Both the position numbers and the translations under genes were made by a program. Shown piece by piece: positions 12,901 to 24,900 of a stretch of DNA of 64,000 nt (positions are counted from its first letter, which is position 1; each line of letters begins with the position of its first letter). The notes under the pieces were generated by a model. It saw only the letters and a list, made by a program, of their open reading frames with translations. It was not told the DNA's origin and did not search any database. Origin of the DNA: Chrysemys picta bellii. Taxonomy: Eukaryota; Chordata; Testudines; Emydidae. Location of the stretch: positions 88,093,481-88,157,480 of the forward strand of contig NC_088800.1 in the NCBI RefSeq assembly GCF_011386835.1, in the 5' to 3' direction.

Positions 12901-15900
12901 TTCTCAGGTCAGTCAGAAAAATCCCACCTGCTGAAGGCAGAGATACTTTGTGTTGGTCAAAGTCTCCAGTACCAACAAAGAAAAAAAAAAATCCAGATTA
13001 TATTACACTGAGGCTTCCAAGTTGATTTCCTTCAAATCAAACTGGCACAGTATACCACCAGACCCTTCAAGGGTTTGTTTCTCTACCTCACAATCACACT
13101 AGCGATCTTCTACTGTCCCTACCAGCTCATTATAACTATTGGCTGCAGAACCATCTATCACTGATTCCTCGGAACTGTGCTTCCAGCTGTGTCAGCCACT
13201 TCAGTACCAGCAAGCTTGGTGCTGATTACATTGGTACCAGTCCCTGTTATTTTTCAAAAAGCAACAGAGGGTCCTGTGGCACCTTTGAGACTAACAGAAG
13301 TATTGGGAGACTTGCATCTGAAGAAGTGAGGTTCTTACCCACGAAAGCTTATGCTCCCAATACTTCTGTTAGTCTCAAAGGTGCCACAGGACCCTCTGTT
13401 GCTTTTTACAGATTCAGACTAACACGGCTACCCCTCTGATACTTGTTATTTTTCAGTGACCTTTTATAGCTCCAGTGGACTTAATGATCACTCCAGAACT
13501 GGAGTCTCCTCTAATGGACTTTTCTCTGCTTTCTATGGGTTTGAAGATGGTTCCAGTACAGAAACTAAAGGTACTAGACATGAAGATCCCCTTTGACCTT
13601 CATCACTGGTACCAATGGCTGTCTCTTAGGAGATACAGGGATTCCATGGAGAAGTTCTACTATTCTGACTCCTCCTCTCGTGATAGTAGGAGTAACTTCT
13701 CTGTTTTATCCTCATTCTCCAAATATAATCCTGGAAAGGGAGGTGAGGAGGAAACTTTCTCTTCAGAGGTCCCAGCTTCTGACAGGACTCAAACTTCATT
13801 GTTTCCACTACTTTGATATTCCAGGCCTTATCATTATGGGACATAGTTGTGACCTTACTGGGAAGGATTGAACCCACAGCAATTTCCAGGTCCTGACTCT
13901 TCTAAGTTAAGGTGAAGGAATCAACCCCTTCATAAGGAACCAGCCAAGACTGTACATTCTGCAGATCAACCTATCATGCAAGAGGTTGAACAGGGTCCTC
14001 GTTTTGGAGAGGATGAAGGGGAGCCTTTGGAGGAATATAACGTTCAGCCCCTTCTGCTTGCAGTATCCTCTTAATCTCTGGATGAAGCAGTTGTTCTTCT
14101 TCGAGAGATGTCCCTGTGGGTGCTCCACTCCAGGTGTTGGTGCGTCCCTGCGCCTTTGCTCAGGGATGCACCAACACCTGCAGTGGAGCACCCACAGGGA
14201 CACTCATCTCGAAGAACGTCAGTTACTGCACAGGGTGAGTAACCTCCTCTTCTGTCATCGTCTGCTACGATAGATTTCAGTGCTTTTCAAGACTTGCTTA
14301 AGAGGAAGGCCAAGGCTTTTTAGAAATTCCTCTTGAGATGGTTCAAGAGGATTCTCAATCTCAGGGCCACTTGGCCTTGCCATTCAATAAGGTAATACTC
14401 GCTGCTGCTAAAGAACTCTGGCAACCCCCTGCCTCAGTTGTGGCAACATCTAAGAAAACAGATCACAAATGTCAAGTACTTCCCAAAAAGTTTGAATATT
14501 TCTTTGCACATCTAATCCCACTGTCTCTTATGGTTACAAGTACCCACAAATGTCCAAACAATGTGCCCCCCCCCAAGTTGACTCCCAGGAAGAAAGAACC
14601 CAAAAAAATGGACCTGCTTGTCAGGAAAGTATATTCTTTAGCTAGCCCTCAGATGCAGATAAGCAATTATCAAGCTCTGATGGCCAAGTACAATTTTCTC
14701 CAGAAGAACAGGGTTATGCAGCTGAACAAAAAACTCCTGCATGATATTAAGAAAGAGCTAAGTAATGTGGCCATAGAAGGGTGCACTTCGTGCCAAAGAC
14801 AGCTCTTCAAGCATCATTTAGATTATTCTGATCCTGCGGCTAGATCTATAGCTTCAGCGGTATTAACTATCCACAGATCACTGTTACAGTTGGCTGGATT
14901 CCCAAAAGAAGTCCAAACTGTGATCAGGGACTTACCTTTTGAAGGTCTTGACCTTTTCAGTTTAAGGACAGATGAGGCACTTCATACCTGAAGGACTCGA
15001 GAGACCCTCCATTCTCTAGAGCTCTGTGCCCTTTCCAGAAGAGGAAGCAGAGTCTGAGCCACTATCTTTTTCTAGACAAAGGCCCGAGATGTCCTCACTG
15101 TTATCAGAGACCTTTTGGATGCTTGTAAGAGCCTTGTTATCTGAAAGAGAGAGGCCCTACCCTAAGTTCCCTCTAAGCTACATGGCCAGGCGGCCGCCCA
15201 ACAAGCTATCAAGTGCTGCGCACTTCAAGTGTGCCTCTGCCCACTGTCGTGGTGCTCCTGCCCTCTGTCTTGGAGCTGCTCCCGGGAGCCTCCCACTTGC
15301 TTGCAGTGGGGGGGGGGAAGGAGGGTGCTGATGTCAGGGTGTCCCTCTCCCCCCACCCCGTACCCCATCTCTGCCGAGCCAGGAGAGGGGGGAGTGACAG
15401 GGCTTAGGAGTGGGACTGAGGGAGCCTGCTGAGGGCTGCTGTGTCTGCTGTGAGTGCCAATCTACTTAAAAGGGCAACGTACAGTAGCAAATCATAGGGC
15501 TGAAAAGAAACAGTAGCGATCAGGATTTTAGTGAGTCTCCACCATTTGGGCTGCATTTTACCATCATCTGAAATACTGCGCTTTAATTAAAACAATCCCT
15601 GAGTTTCTGTCTTTTTCCATTGTGAATATAGAGTCATAACACTGTAAATTGATGTGTAAACACTAAAGTAACAGTAACTTCCACAGAGGAGCTGCCTGTG
15701 GTGGAGAGAGAGGGCTGGGTCCTCTGTAGAATAGGGGGGAGGGAGTGGGGGTTTCAGTGAGGAATGTGGTCTGGGAGATGTGTTCTTCCATCCTGGATCC
15801 ATGTTGCCCAGGACTGGGGCAATGGCCTGACTTCTCTATCGGTGCACAGCTCCATGTCAGAGCTGTTAGCCAGGACTCCACACTTTGGGCGTACAGATAC

Positions 15901-18900
15901 TTTTAGTCCCCTGACTAGTCAGCATGGGAGGAAGCCACTCCACTTCTCCCAGAACTCAAGGGCATGCTGTTATACATACTTCTGTGCCCAAGTATACACA
16001 CTGGGGCTTTAAGGAAAAGCACCATATAGCGTGCGAGTTAGCAATATTGATTACCTGAAGGATTCCCCAGGGCAGATGCTGTCCTCTGGGGAGTCTTGCC
16101 AGGCTGTGAACGTATTTAGAGGCAACACGTGTCTGTCTCTCACACTGCGTGTGTGTGTGTCTGTCTCACACACATAATCTTTCACACTCACCTCCCAACA
16201 CATACTTGTGGTGGTGATGTTACTACTTGATATTTCCTGCAATGCACATATATTTTCTGTAATTTTATTCTTCCAACATGCTGTTTGAATTTTTTGATTT
16301 GTCTGTGCATTTCATAATTTTTATTTCTCTTATGCTTAAATTTAATTCTTTGAGTAGTGAGTTCTAAAATGCCTAACCTGTCCTGGCTGAAGTAATTATT
16401 CCTTTGGTAACTTTTAAAAAATATGTGTATTATATCTAGGTTTTTTGTTTCTACTGGTGACGCACATCTGCACATTACCTCGATAATTCGTGCACATAAC
16501 AAAATTCATTCCGCACATGAATGGAAAAAATTAGAGGGAACATTGCAATTGACTAGTCAGTTTTAGACATGATTCAACATGAGTACTTTGTCTAATTTTG
16601 GTCTATACCAATTCCCTTTTCAGGGACCCTTGTCACAACAAACTACTGCTGGTTGAAATAGGTAGTCATCTTCACTGATGTGTGATCGAGATGGTGCCTG
16701 TGCCAAGGGGTTCTACTTCCATTTTTCTTGAAGAAAAAGGTTGGCATCCCTTTTTAGATTTGATGTCTCTACAGGTTCATCCGTTTATCAGACACACGCT
16801 GGAACTGCCAATGTATGTGACCTTGAAAATTCTGGAGTCTCTGGATAAAGACCCCCTTCAGGTCTGTCAGAGTCTCCATTCCATCAACCCTTCCCGCAAA
16901 AGACTATTGTAAGAGATGCATCTAAGCAGGGGTTGGTGGTCCCAAGAGGAGTTGTGTTTACATATAAATGCATTAGAGTAGATGGCCCAGTCATCTCGTT
17001 TGCAAAATATTCCTGCCCAGGCTTCAGAACTCCACCATCCAAATCCTGATGGACAATATGATGGTGATGTATTGTATAAACAAGCCCGTAGGGTGCAAGA
17101 TCATCCTATTAGGAAGCAATCCTCTTATGGGAATGGTGCATTTGTCATCACATCCAACTCTTCATTTTTCAGGCATTCAAAATGATTTAGCTGATTTCCT
17201 CATCTGGAAAGGCTCCATCTCCAACAAATGGGAGCTAAAAGTCTCAGTTTGAGTCAGGACTGGGGCGGTGAGGGTTCTGTTGTTATTTATAGCAAATAGG
17301 TTCACCAAGAAATTACCTATATTTTGCTCCTGGAGAGGAATGAGTCCAGGATCTCTAGCAGTGGGATCAATAACTGTTGCACACTTTTCCACCTGTCCAG
17401 TTAATCCCCATAGTGCTCAGGAAAATGTCTGGACAAAGCTCAAAAAGGCTAATAGCCCCTACTTGGGCTTGTCAGTTTTGGTTTCAGATGTTGTTCATCT
17501 TTCACTCCAGCTGACTCCTCAGCTCCTGATCGTTCCTGACATCAGTTCTCAGACTGCAGTCCAGTCTTCTACCCAAACCCAGAGACTTTACACTTATCAG
17601 CATAGACACTTGCTGGTTAACCTTGCTTGAGAAGAATTGTTCATCAGCTGTTCAAGAGGTCTTGTCATAGTAGAAGAGCCTCTACTAGGCTCATATGCTT
17701 AACTAAATGGAGACTTTTTCAATATGGTCTGACTAGAGACTTACCCAGCCACGAGACTCTTCTGCCCCATTTATTCTGGGCTATCGGTTTTCTTTGAAGC
17801 ACTCTGGACTGTCAGTCAGTTCTGTCAAAGTACGTTTACAACTATAACTGCATTTCACCTCAGTAAAGGGTTATATAAACTTTTTTTTTGGTCATCCATT
17901 TCCAGATTTTGAAAGGGTCTGACATTTTCCACCAGTTAGCGACCCCTTTCTGGTTTGGGATTTGTATGTAGTTTTGAGGTCATCAATGGATCTTCCTTTT
18001 GAGCCTTCATACATCTATTCTTTGTATCCCCTTTCCATAAAAACTTCATTTTTAGTGGCTGTCACTTCAGCTCATAGTGAGTGTGTTGCAGACTTCAATG
18101 GCTGGACCCCCTTACATACTATTCCATAAGGAGAAAGCTACACTCGGGCCAGGTCACACATTTCTGCTGAAAGTGGTTTTGGACTATCATTTTAACTGAT
18201 AAGAAGAACAGGAGTACTTGTGGCACCTTAGAGACTAACAAATTTATTAGAGCATAAACTTTCGTGGACTACAGCCCACTTCTTCGGATATGCATCCGAA
18301 GAAGTGGGCTGTAGTCCACGAAAGCTTATGCTCTAATAAATTTGTTAGTCTCTAAGGTGCCACAAGTACTCCTGTTCTTCTTTTTGCGGATACAGACTAA
18401 CACGGCTGCTACTCTGAAACCTGTCATTTTAACTGATTTTATACATTTACCTGTATTTTTTTCCCCCTAAGCCTCATGACTCCCCTGAATGTGAGACGTC
18501 CTAAAGGCCTTCAGACTTTTCATAGCCTTTGGCAGTAAATCTAAAGGACAGGCAGTTTCTGCACAGACTAGCAAAATGGATTTCCGATTGTGTTAAGATT
18601 CCTTGTACTATAAATAAGTTTCCTCTTCTGCATTCAATTAGGGCACTTTCTACCAGGGCTCAGGCTCCTCAGTAACATTTATGGGGAGTTTGTATCGGAA
18701 ATTTGTAGGGCAGCTACATGGTGTTCAGCTCATACATTTACTAAACACTTTTCTATTGTGGCAGCTTTTAAGTCAAATGCTCAATTTTGCCAAGCTGTCT
18801 TGCAGCCATTATTTAGGTAGGACTTATACAGGCGAGTCTCCTCTTATGCGGGGGTTCCGTTCCGCGGTTAGCGCGTAAAGCGAAAACCACGTATAGTCAA

Positions 18901-21900
18901 AATTACATTGAGTTGAATGGCGGGCGGAATTGCCCACACTACAGGTACAGTATTAAAATTGTTTTTTGTTTTTTTTGCCTATTGCGTAAAGCTGAAATCG
19001 CGCATGTTAAATGCACGTAAGATGCGACAGACCTGTATTACCTACATCCTTGAGAGGTAACTGCTAATCAGTCACCTACAGTGGGATCCATGTGGACAAA
19101 TGCTGAAAAAAGAAAGAGGTTACTTACAGTAACTGGAGTTCTTCAAGTAGTGTCCCTATGGGTGCTCCACTGTAGGTGTGCTTGCGTCCCTGTGCTGCTA
19201 ATTGGAGAACTTGGGTATCCATGTCTGTTAGGCCCACACATGCACTGTCTCTCCTCATGCTGTGCCACGAGGCTAGTCAGCACGAGCAGGCTAACTCCCC
19301 TCAGTTCCTTTTCTACCGCCGCTGGCTAGAGATCAAGCTATTTGCAGTCCGTTAGGACCATAATTTTAATCTGCAGTTCTATAGTTAATTAGCCTCATAG
19401 TTTGTAGTTGTAGTTCTAGCTGTTGTTTCTCCTTCTTTTCTTTTACGCTTTAAAAACAAAACAAAACTTCAGTTTCTTTCCTGCTTTTTTCCTCTTTGGG
19501 GACTCCTTGAAGCCTGGTGAGCCCGGCATACCCTGTAGGGGAGGAAGTGCCTCTCTTGCAAAGAGGCAATCCCTGTCGCAGATAAGCACTTCAAGTGCCT
19601 TTAGACCACTCTCTCCCCCGATTGACACAGCTGACCATCATTCCACAACCATTTGGGCATTGATTTGGCAACATTCCACAGTGCCTGGGAATGCATAACT
19701 GATCAATGGGTCCTACAGATCGTTCAAACTGGGTATTTCCATCCACTTTACCTCCCTACACCCTCCATGACACCTTCCACATCCCTCTTCAGGGCCCCTT
19801 CTCATGAGCGTTTACTACGACTAGACATAGATTGCCTCCTCCAGTTAGGAGCCATAGAACCAGTACCTTGACATCTACGAGGCAAAGAGTTCTACTCTTG
19901 TTATTTCCTAATACCCAAAAGGAAGGGCGGTTGGAAACCCATACTAGATCTCTGGGCTCTCAACAAGTTTTTCAAGGCTCAAAAATTCAAGATGGTCACT
20001 TTATCAACAGTCATTCCAACGTTGGAACAGGGTGACTGTTTTTTGGCCCTTGACCACCAGGACACCTATTTTAATATCTCAATCCTACTGGCTCTCAGAT
20101 GATTTCTCAGATTGACTCTGGGACACAACCTTACCAATATAGAGTGCTAACCTTTGGGCTATAATCAGGCCCAAAAGTATTGTAAATGTTCTCTCAGTGG
20201 TTGCTTGTTTACGTTCTCAAGGGATAATGATCTACCCTTAACTAGACAATTGCCAATCTCTCCAAGAGGCTCACCAAGTCACTGAAGCTACAATACACTT
20301 GTTTACGGAACTGGGTCTACAGATCAACACCTAAAAGTCAACCGTCACTCCACTGCAACATCTGAAATTCATAGGGGCCGACCTTGATTCGTTACAGGCC
20401 AAAGCCCTCTTACCTCACCACAGGTTCCTATCCTTAGTCACTCTCATAGACACCATTCAAAACAGCCCACAAATACCAGCTGGGCTCAGTCTCCAACTCT
20501 TGAGGCATATTGCAGCATGCATGGTGGTAATACCACATGCCATGCTTCGAGGATGCCTCCAAATGTGGTTCAGCTTGGTTTACAGACCAAACAAGGACAG
20601 GCTGAACAAATCCCTGTCACCATCCACCAGGATCAAAAACTCCTTATACTGGTGGAAGGACCCAGCCAACATTTGCAAAGGGGTCCTCTTCTGGCAAATA
20701 TCACTGTCATTGCTCCTCACCACTGATGCATCACTCATAGGGTGGGGTGTACATCTAAACAGCCTCATGACACAAGGCAAGTGGTCACTGGCAGAGATAT
20801 CCCTTCACGTCAATCTCCTCAAGCATTACACTGTCTGTGGCTTACCTCCCAGGTGAACAAAACTCAATAGCAGACAATCTCAGTTGCAAATTCCCACACA
20901 ACCATGAGTGGGAGATACATCTGACAGTGCTTCATAACCTATTCAGATGCTGGGGGACACCATCCACAGATCTTTTCGCCACTCGACAAGAAATGTCCAT
21001 GCTACTGCTCCAGAACGGGGATGGGACAGCACTCCCTGGGCGATGCTCTCCTCCTCCCCTGGAACAAGGACTTTCTCTATGCCTTTCCTCCATTTCACCT
21101 ATCGTTGAAGGTCCTGTTGAAAATAAAAAGGGACAGAGCTTGTCATTTTGATTACTCCTACTTTGCCGAGACAGACGTGGTACCCTTACCTGGCACAGCT
21201 CGTGACGTGCCCGCTGATTCCTCTTCTGGCCATCCCGCACCTCCTCTCGCAGAATGGAGGATGTACCCAACATCCAAACTTGGGGATTCTCTGCATCAAG
21301 GCATGGCTTCTGCTTGGTTCCAACACCTAGAAAGCTCCTGTTCAAGGGAGGTACAAGAGGTACTATTACACAATAGGAAGTCCTCGACATGATGTACTTA
21401 CCTGCAGAAATGGTCCAGGTTTCAGATTTAGTGCATGTCCTAATAAATCTCCCCAACATTCACAACTCTTCCCTATATCCTAGACTATGCTTTGACCCTA
21501 AAATGGTCGGGACAATCTCTAAGCTCTCTTAGGGGTCACCTAGTGGCTATAACAGCTTTCCATCAACCTGTAGAGGGCTACACAGTGCTGTCAGACTTAA
21601 CTACTAAAAGGTTCCTCAGAGGTATAGTAAACCTCTTCCCACAACTTTGACTTCCTATCCCTACATGGGATCTAAACCGGGTGCTGAAAGAACTGACTAG
21701 GCCTCCCTTTGAACCCATGGCCATCTGTTTGTTGATGCACCTGTCAGTGAAAGTGGCCTTCCTGATGGTGATTACCTCAGCCAAGAGAATAGGACAGAGA
21801 GCAGCTCTGATGGCTCAACCCCTCCTACACAGTGTTTTTTTCTGGACATGGTTACACTCAGGCCACATCCAAAATTCATCCCAAAGGTAACCTCTCTGTT

Positions 21901-24900
21901 TCACATGAATCAATTAATTCACCTTCCAATCTTCTACCTCAAGCCTCACCAAGACAAGAGGGAGGCTATATTACATGCTCTAGATGTCAGGAGAACCCTG
22001 GCCTTCTACTTGGATAGGACATAGACCTTCAGGAAGTCCCCTAGGCTTTTCCTCTCCATTGCAGAAAGATCTTCAGTCTCTGCGATATCAGCCCAAAGGC
22101 TCTCCAAGTGAGTCTCAAATTGCATCAGACAGTGTTACCAAGTTCGTAGCATGACCCCTCCAGACTATTCATACACACTGTAGCAAGTCGATCTCTTCTT
22201 TCATCACTTTCTTCAAGAATGTCTCTATCTCTAAGATCTGTAGAGTGGCAACATGGGCATCAGTCCACACTTTCGCAGAACGCTATGCAATTACTGGGGA
22301 TTCCACCTCCAGTGCCATCTTTGGCTCCACCATACTGTCCTCTGTAATTGACCTGCTCCAAAGTCCCAGCCCTTCAGGAGGGATGCTGCTTGGGAGTCCT
22401 GACAGTAGAGCACCCATCGAGACACTATTCGAAGCAGAAGAGGAAGTTACTCACCTCGTGCAGTGTGACAGGGTGCTGGGCAGGTAAATTGGAGCTCCAA
22501 TTAAGGGAGGTAAATTGGAGCTGGCTAGAGAAACCTGAACCTGATTGACAAAGGGGAAATGGCTACCAGCCTAATTAGCCCAGGACTCCATAAAAGCCTC
22601 AGAGGAAGGAAGCCAAGGGGCAGACAGAAAGGGGGAAGCCAGAGAGTGGAAGGAGAGTGGTAGCTCTTCTCTCCTGGGTGCAGAGGCTGGAAAGTCCTTC
22701 AGACTGAAACCCCCAAGCTGTATGTGTTGAGAAGGTGGTGGGAATTGCACCCTGTAAATAAACTGCACTGGTGATTGCTGAGCCAGAAGATCTGAGTGGT
22801 TTTTGGAACAGAGCAGAGGCAGGAGCAAAGGGAGCCCTCTTACATGCAGTAACGATGGTTCTTCGAGATGCATGCCCCTATAGGTGCACCACAACTCACC
22901 GTCCTCTCCTCTACTTTGGAGTTCTTGTCTGTAATTCTGCAGTAGAGAAGGAACTAACGGGGGTTAGCCCGCGCATGCTGACAAGCCTCATGGCACAGCA
23001 CAAGGAGAGACAGTGCATGTTCGGGACTGATGGACACTGCTATTGAAGTTCTCCGATCAGCAGTGCAGGGACGCACACGCATCTATGGTGGAGCACCCAT
23101 AGGGGGACACATCTTGAAGACCATCGTTCTTGCATAAGGTGAGTAACTTCTTCAAGATGCTTTTGTCCATATGGATCCCATGACCTGCCATCCTTCCCCA
23201 CTAACAGTCATCCTCCTAGATACCAATATTAATGAAGGAACTGAGTGGTAGTGGGGGCTACTCCACCCTTTTTGCTCTTGTGAGTGGGGAAAAGACGGGC
23301 ATTAGGGTGTGCAAGGCACATGCACATCCTCCAGTGGCCACTGCTGGCTAAAAGATTCTGGACTTGCATGCATGGAGAGGCACACACCAACAGTGGGATC
23401 TGTATGGACAAAGACATCTCAAAGAACTTGATTTACTGTAACATAAGTAACCTTACTTTTCAGCAGATCTGTTTCCTGTGTGTATTCAATCAGTTTTCAT
23501 TGCTGTCAGCTCTGCAGAGTTGAAATGGCTGTGGGAGAATGAACTGGACTACCTTCTGGTTTACGCATCATTAACAGAATTATTCAGCTGCATTGCCACC
23601 TGAGCAAATCAATAGACTTCAAATTCTGCTCTTGGGTGAAATCTGCCATTAAAAATCATTTTGTTGCACAGACATAACTGGCATGATCTCAGGAAAATCA
23701 TGTCGCACAAGGGTTACTGAAAGCAGCATTGGACTTGCAAAGCTTTTACTGATGAAGCACGAGCCAGAAAGACCCCAGCTTGACTTTCAGATCTGTCTGA
23801 GTTTTCAGGGCTAGCATTGGAAGAAAGGTGGTGGTGTTTTTTTATAAACAAAAAAACACTTGTAAACTGGGGAAATTTTGATACAACAATGACGCAAGAA
23901 ATGTGAAACCCTACAATGCTATTTTTCATGTTCACTGTTAAGTAGAACCACTTAATTAGTTTCACTACAGCATCTGCTGCAGCTAGGTGTTGGTTGGTTG
24001 ACTTCTGCAGGCCTCCAGTTGTGATAAAAAACAAGACCATGTCAATGTGTAAAGTTAAGCATGTGCATAAGTCTTTGCACAATTATGGCCTTAGTATAGT
24101 TTTCATCTGTCTCATTCGTGCAGTTTTGTGGGATGATCATTCTTGGGCCCTTGATATTTCAGACTTAGTGATGTTTTGTATTATAGTTAAATAGTGTACA
24201 TTTCATGTCCGTATTACCATCAGTCTGTCATATGTTCTTTAAATGTAAGGTTTACAATTGTCCTACTCTTTTTGGTGGATTTTGTTGAACAAGTGAGATG
24301 CATGCTGCCCTCCATTTTGTGATTAACTCCTTTTAACTTTTAGAAGGATTGGAAAAATTAGTGGGCTTTATGAAATCTGCTGTTTCCACTCTGAATGTTG
24401 ATTTCCCCCAGGTCAAATAAAAATTGCCACAATAGTATTTACAGATTTCCTGTGGTTTCTTGATGGATTAATGATATGTACAAAGGTTTGTATATACAGT
24501 GCTATGACCTGTAGAATTCATTTTTAAGGCTATTGTTAGCTTCAGAATTGAAATGTGATATCTGGTTTTCACGTGTTTAATTTTAAATTTGAGACTCCAC
24601 CTTTTTCAGGGACCTTAAGCCAGAGAACATTTTGCTAAATGAAGAGATGCACATTCAAATAACAGACTTTGGAACAGCAAAAGTATTATCTGCAGATAGT
24701 AGACAAGGTATGCAATTGTTCATATCTCTGATCCTGTATCCCAGTGAACTACTCAACAAAAAGTAGTTCCCTGAAATGTAAATTTCTTGAATTTTAAGTT
24801 AAACTGTCATCAATTTTGAACACTGCATGTGATTATACTATAGTCTAGATATAGTTTTGTTGGTTGTCATAAAACAATTCTGACTCTAAACTTCTGCTTA

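Larger units (their letters stand above)
11474..19110 (+). mobile_element. DIRS-like tyrosine-recombinase retroelement A (decayed, interrupted)
   Basis: Inverted termini face each other: left tttgtccatatgggttccactgtaggtg (about 11526-11554) and right cacctacagtgggatccatgtggacaaa (about 19073-19100). Between them, in order: gag-like sequence (11.9-15.1 kb), RT start (16.6-16.9 kb), RNase H-like (16.9-17.25 kb) and a C-terminal recombinase-like region (17.7-18.8 kb). This is the DIRS layout, not the Gypsy one. It is broken by many stops and by nested insertions: a probable MITE about 12255-12850, Penelope-like 13257-13443, a DIRS-terminus fold-back at 14097-14247, a MITE at 15162-16545, Penelope-like 18201-18423 and a Tigger-like MITE at 18829-19035. 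Confidence 0.65.
19112..23150 (+). mobile_element. DIRS-like retroelement B with long inverted termini
   Basis: Left 19139-19310 and right 22930-23110 are inverted repeats of about 180 bp (GTTCTTCAAGTAGTGTCCCT...; the right end reads ...GGGACGCACACGCATCTATGG...CACCCATAGGGGGACACATC). Shared internal landmarks include catgcactgtctctcc and gctaactcccctcagttcc. Between them: a leader (19.3-19.6 kb), RT (about 19.64-20.48 kb), RNase H (20.5-21.0 kb) and recombinase (about 21.45-22.31 kb). The gag region is almost entirely deleted. A solo LTR (22464-22844) interrupts the 3' end. Element B abuts the 3' terminus of A. Confidence 0.7.

Noticed and set aside
13257..18423. Calling the palindromic insertions ordinary DNA-transposon MITEs
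   Set aside because: Target duplications of 12-15 bp, a one-sided tail beyond the palindrome and 5'-truncated single-arm copies fit a retroelement better.
11474..23150. Gypsy or endogenous-retrovirus identity for the RT-bearing elements
   Set aside because: Inverted rather than direct terminal repeats, no protease or integrase, and recombinase-like sequence after RNase H point to DIRS.
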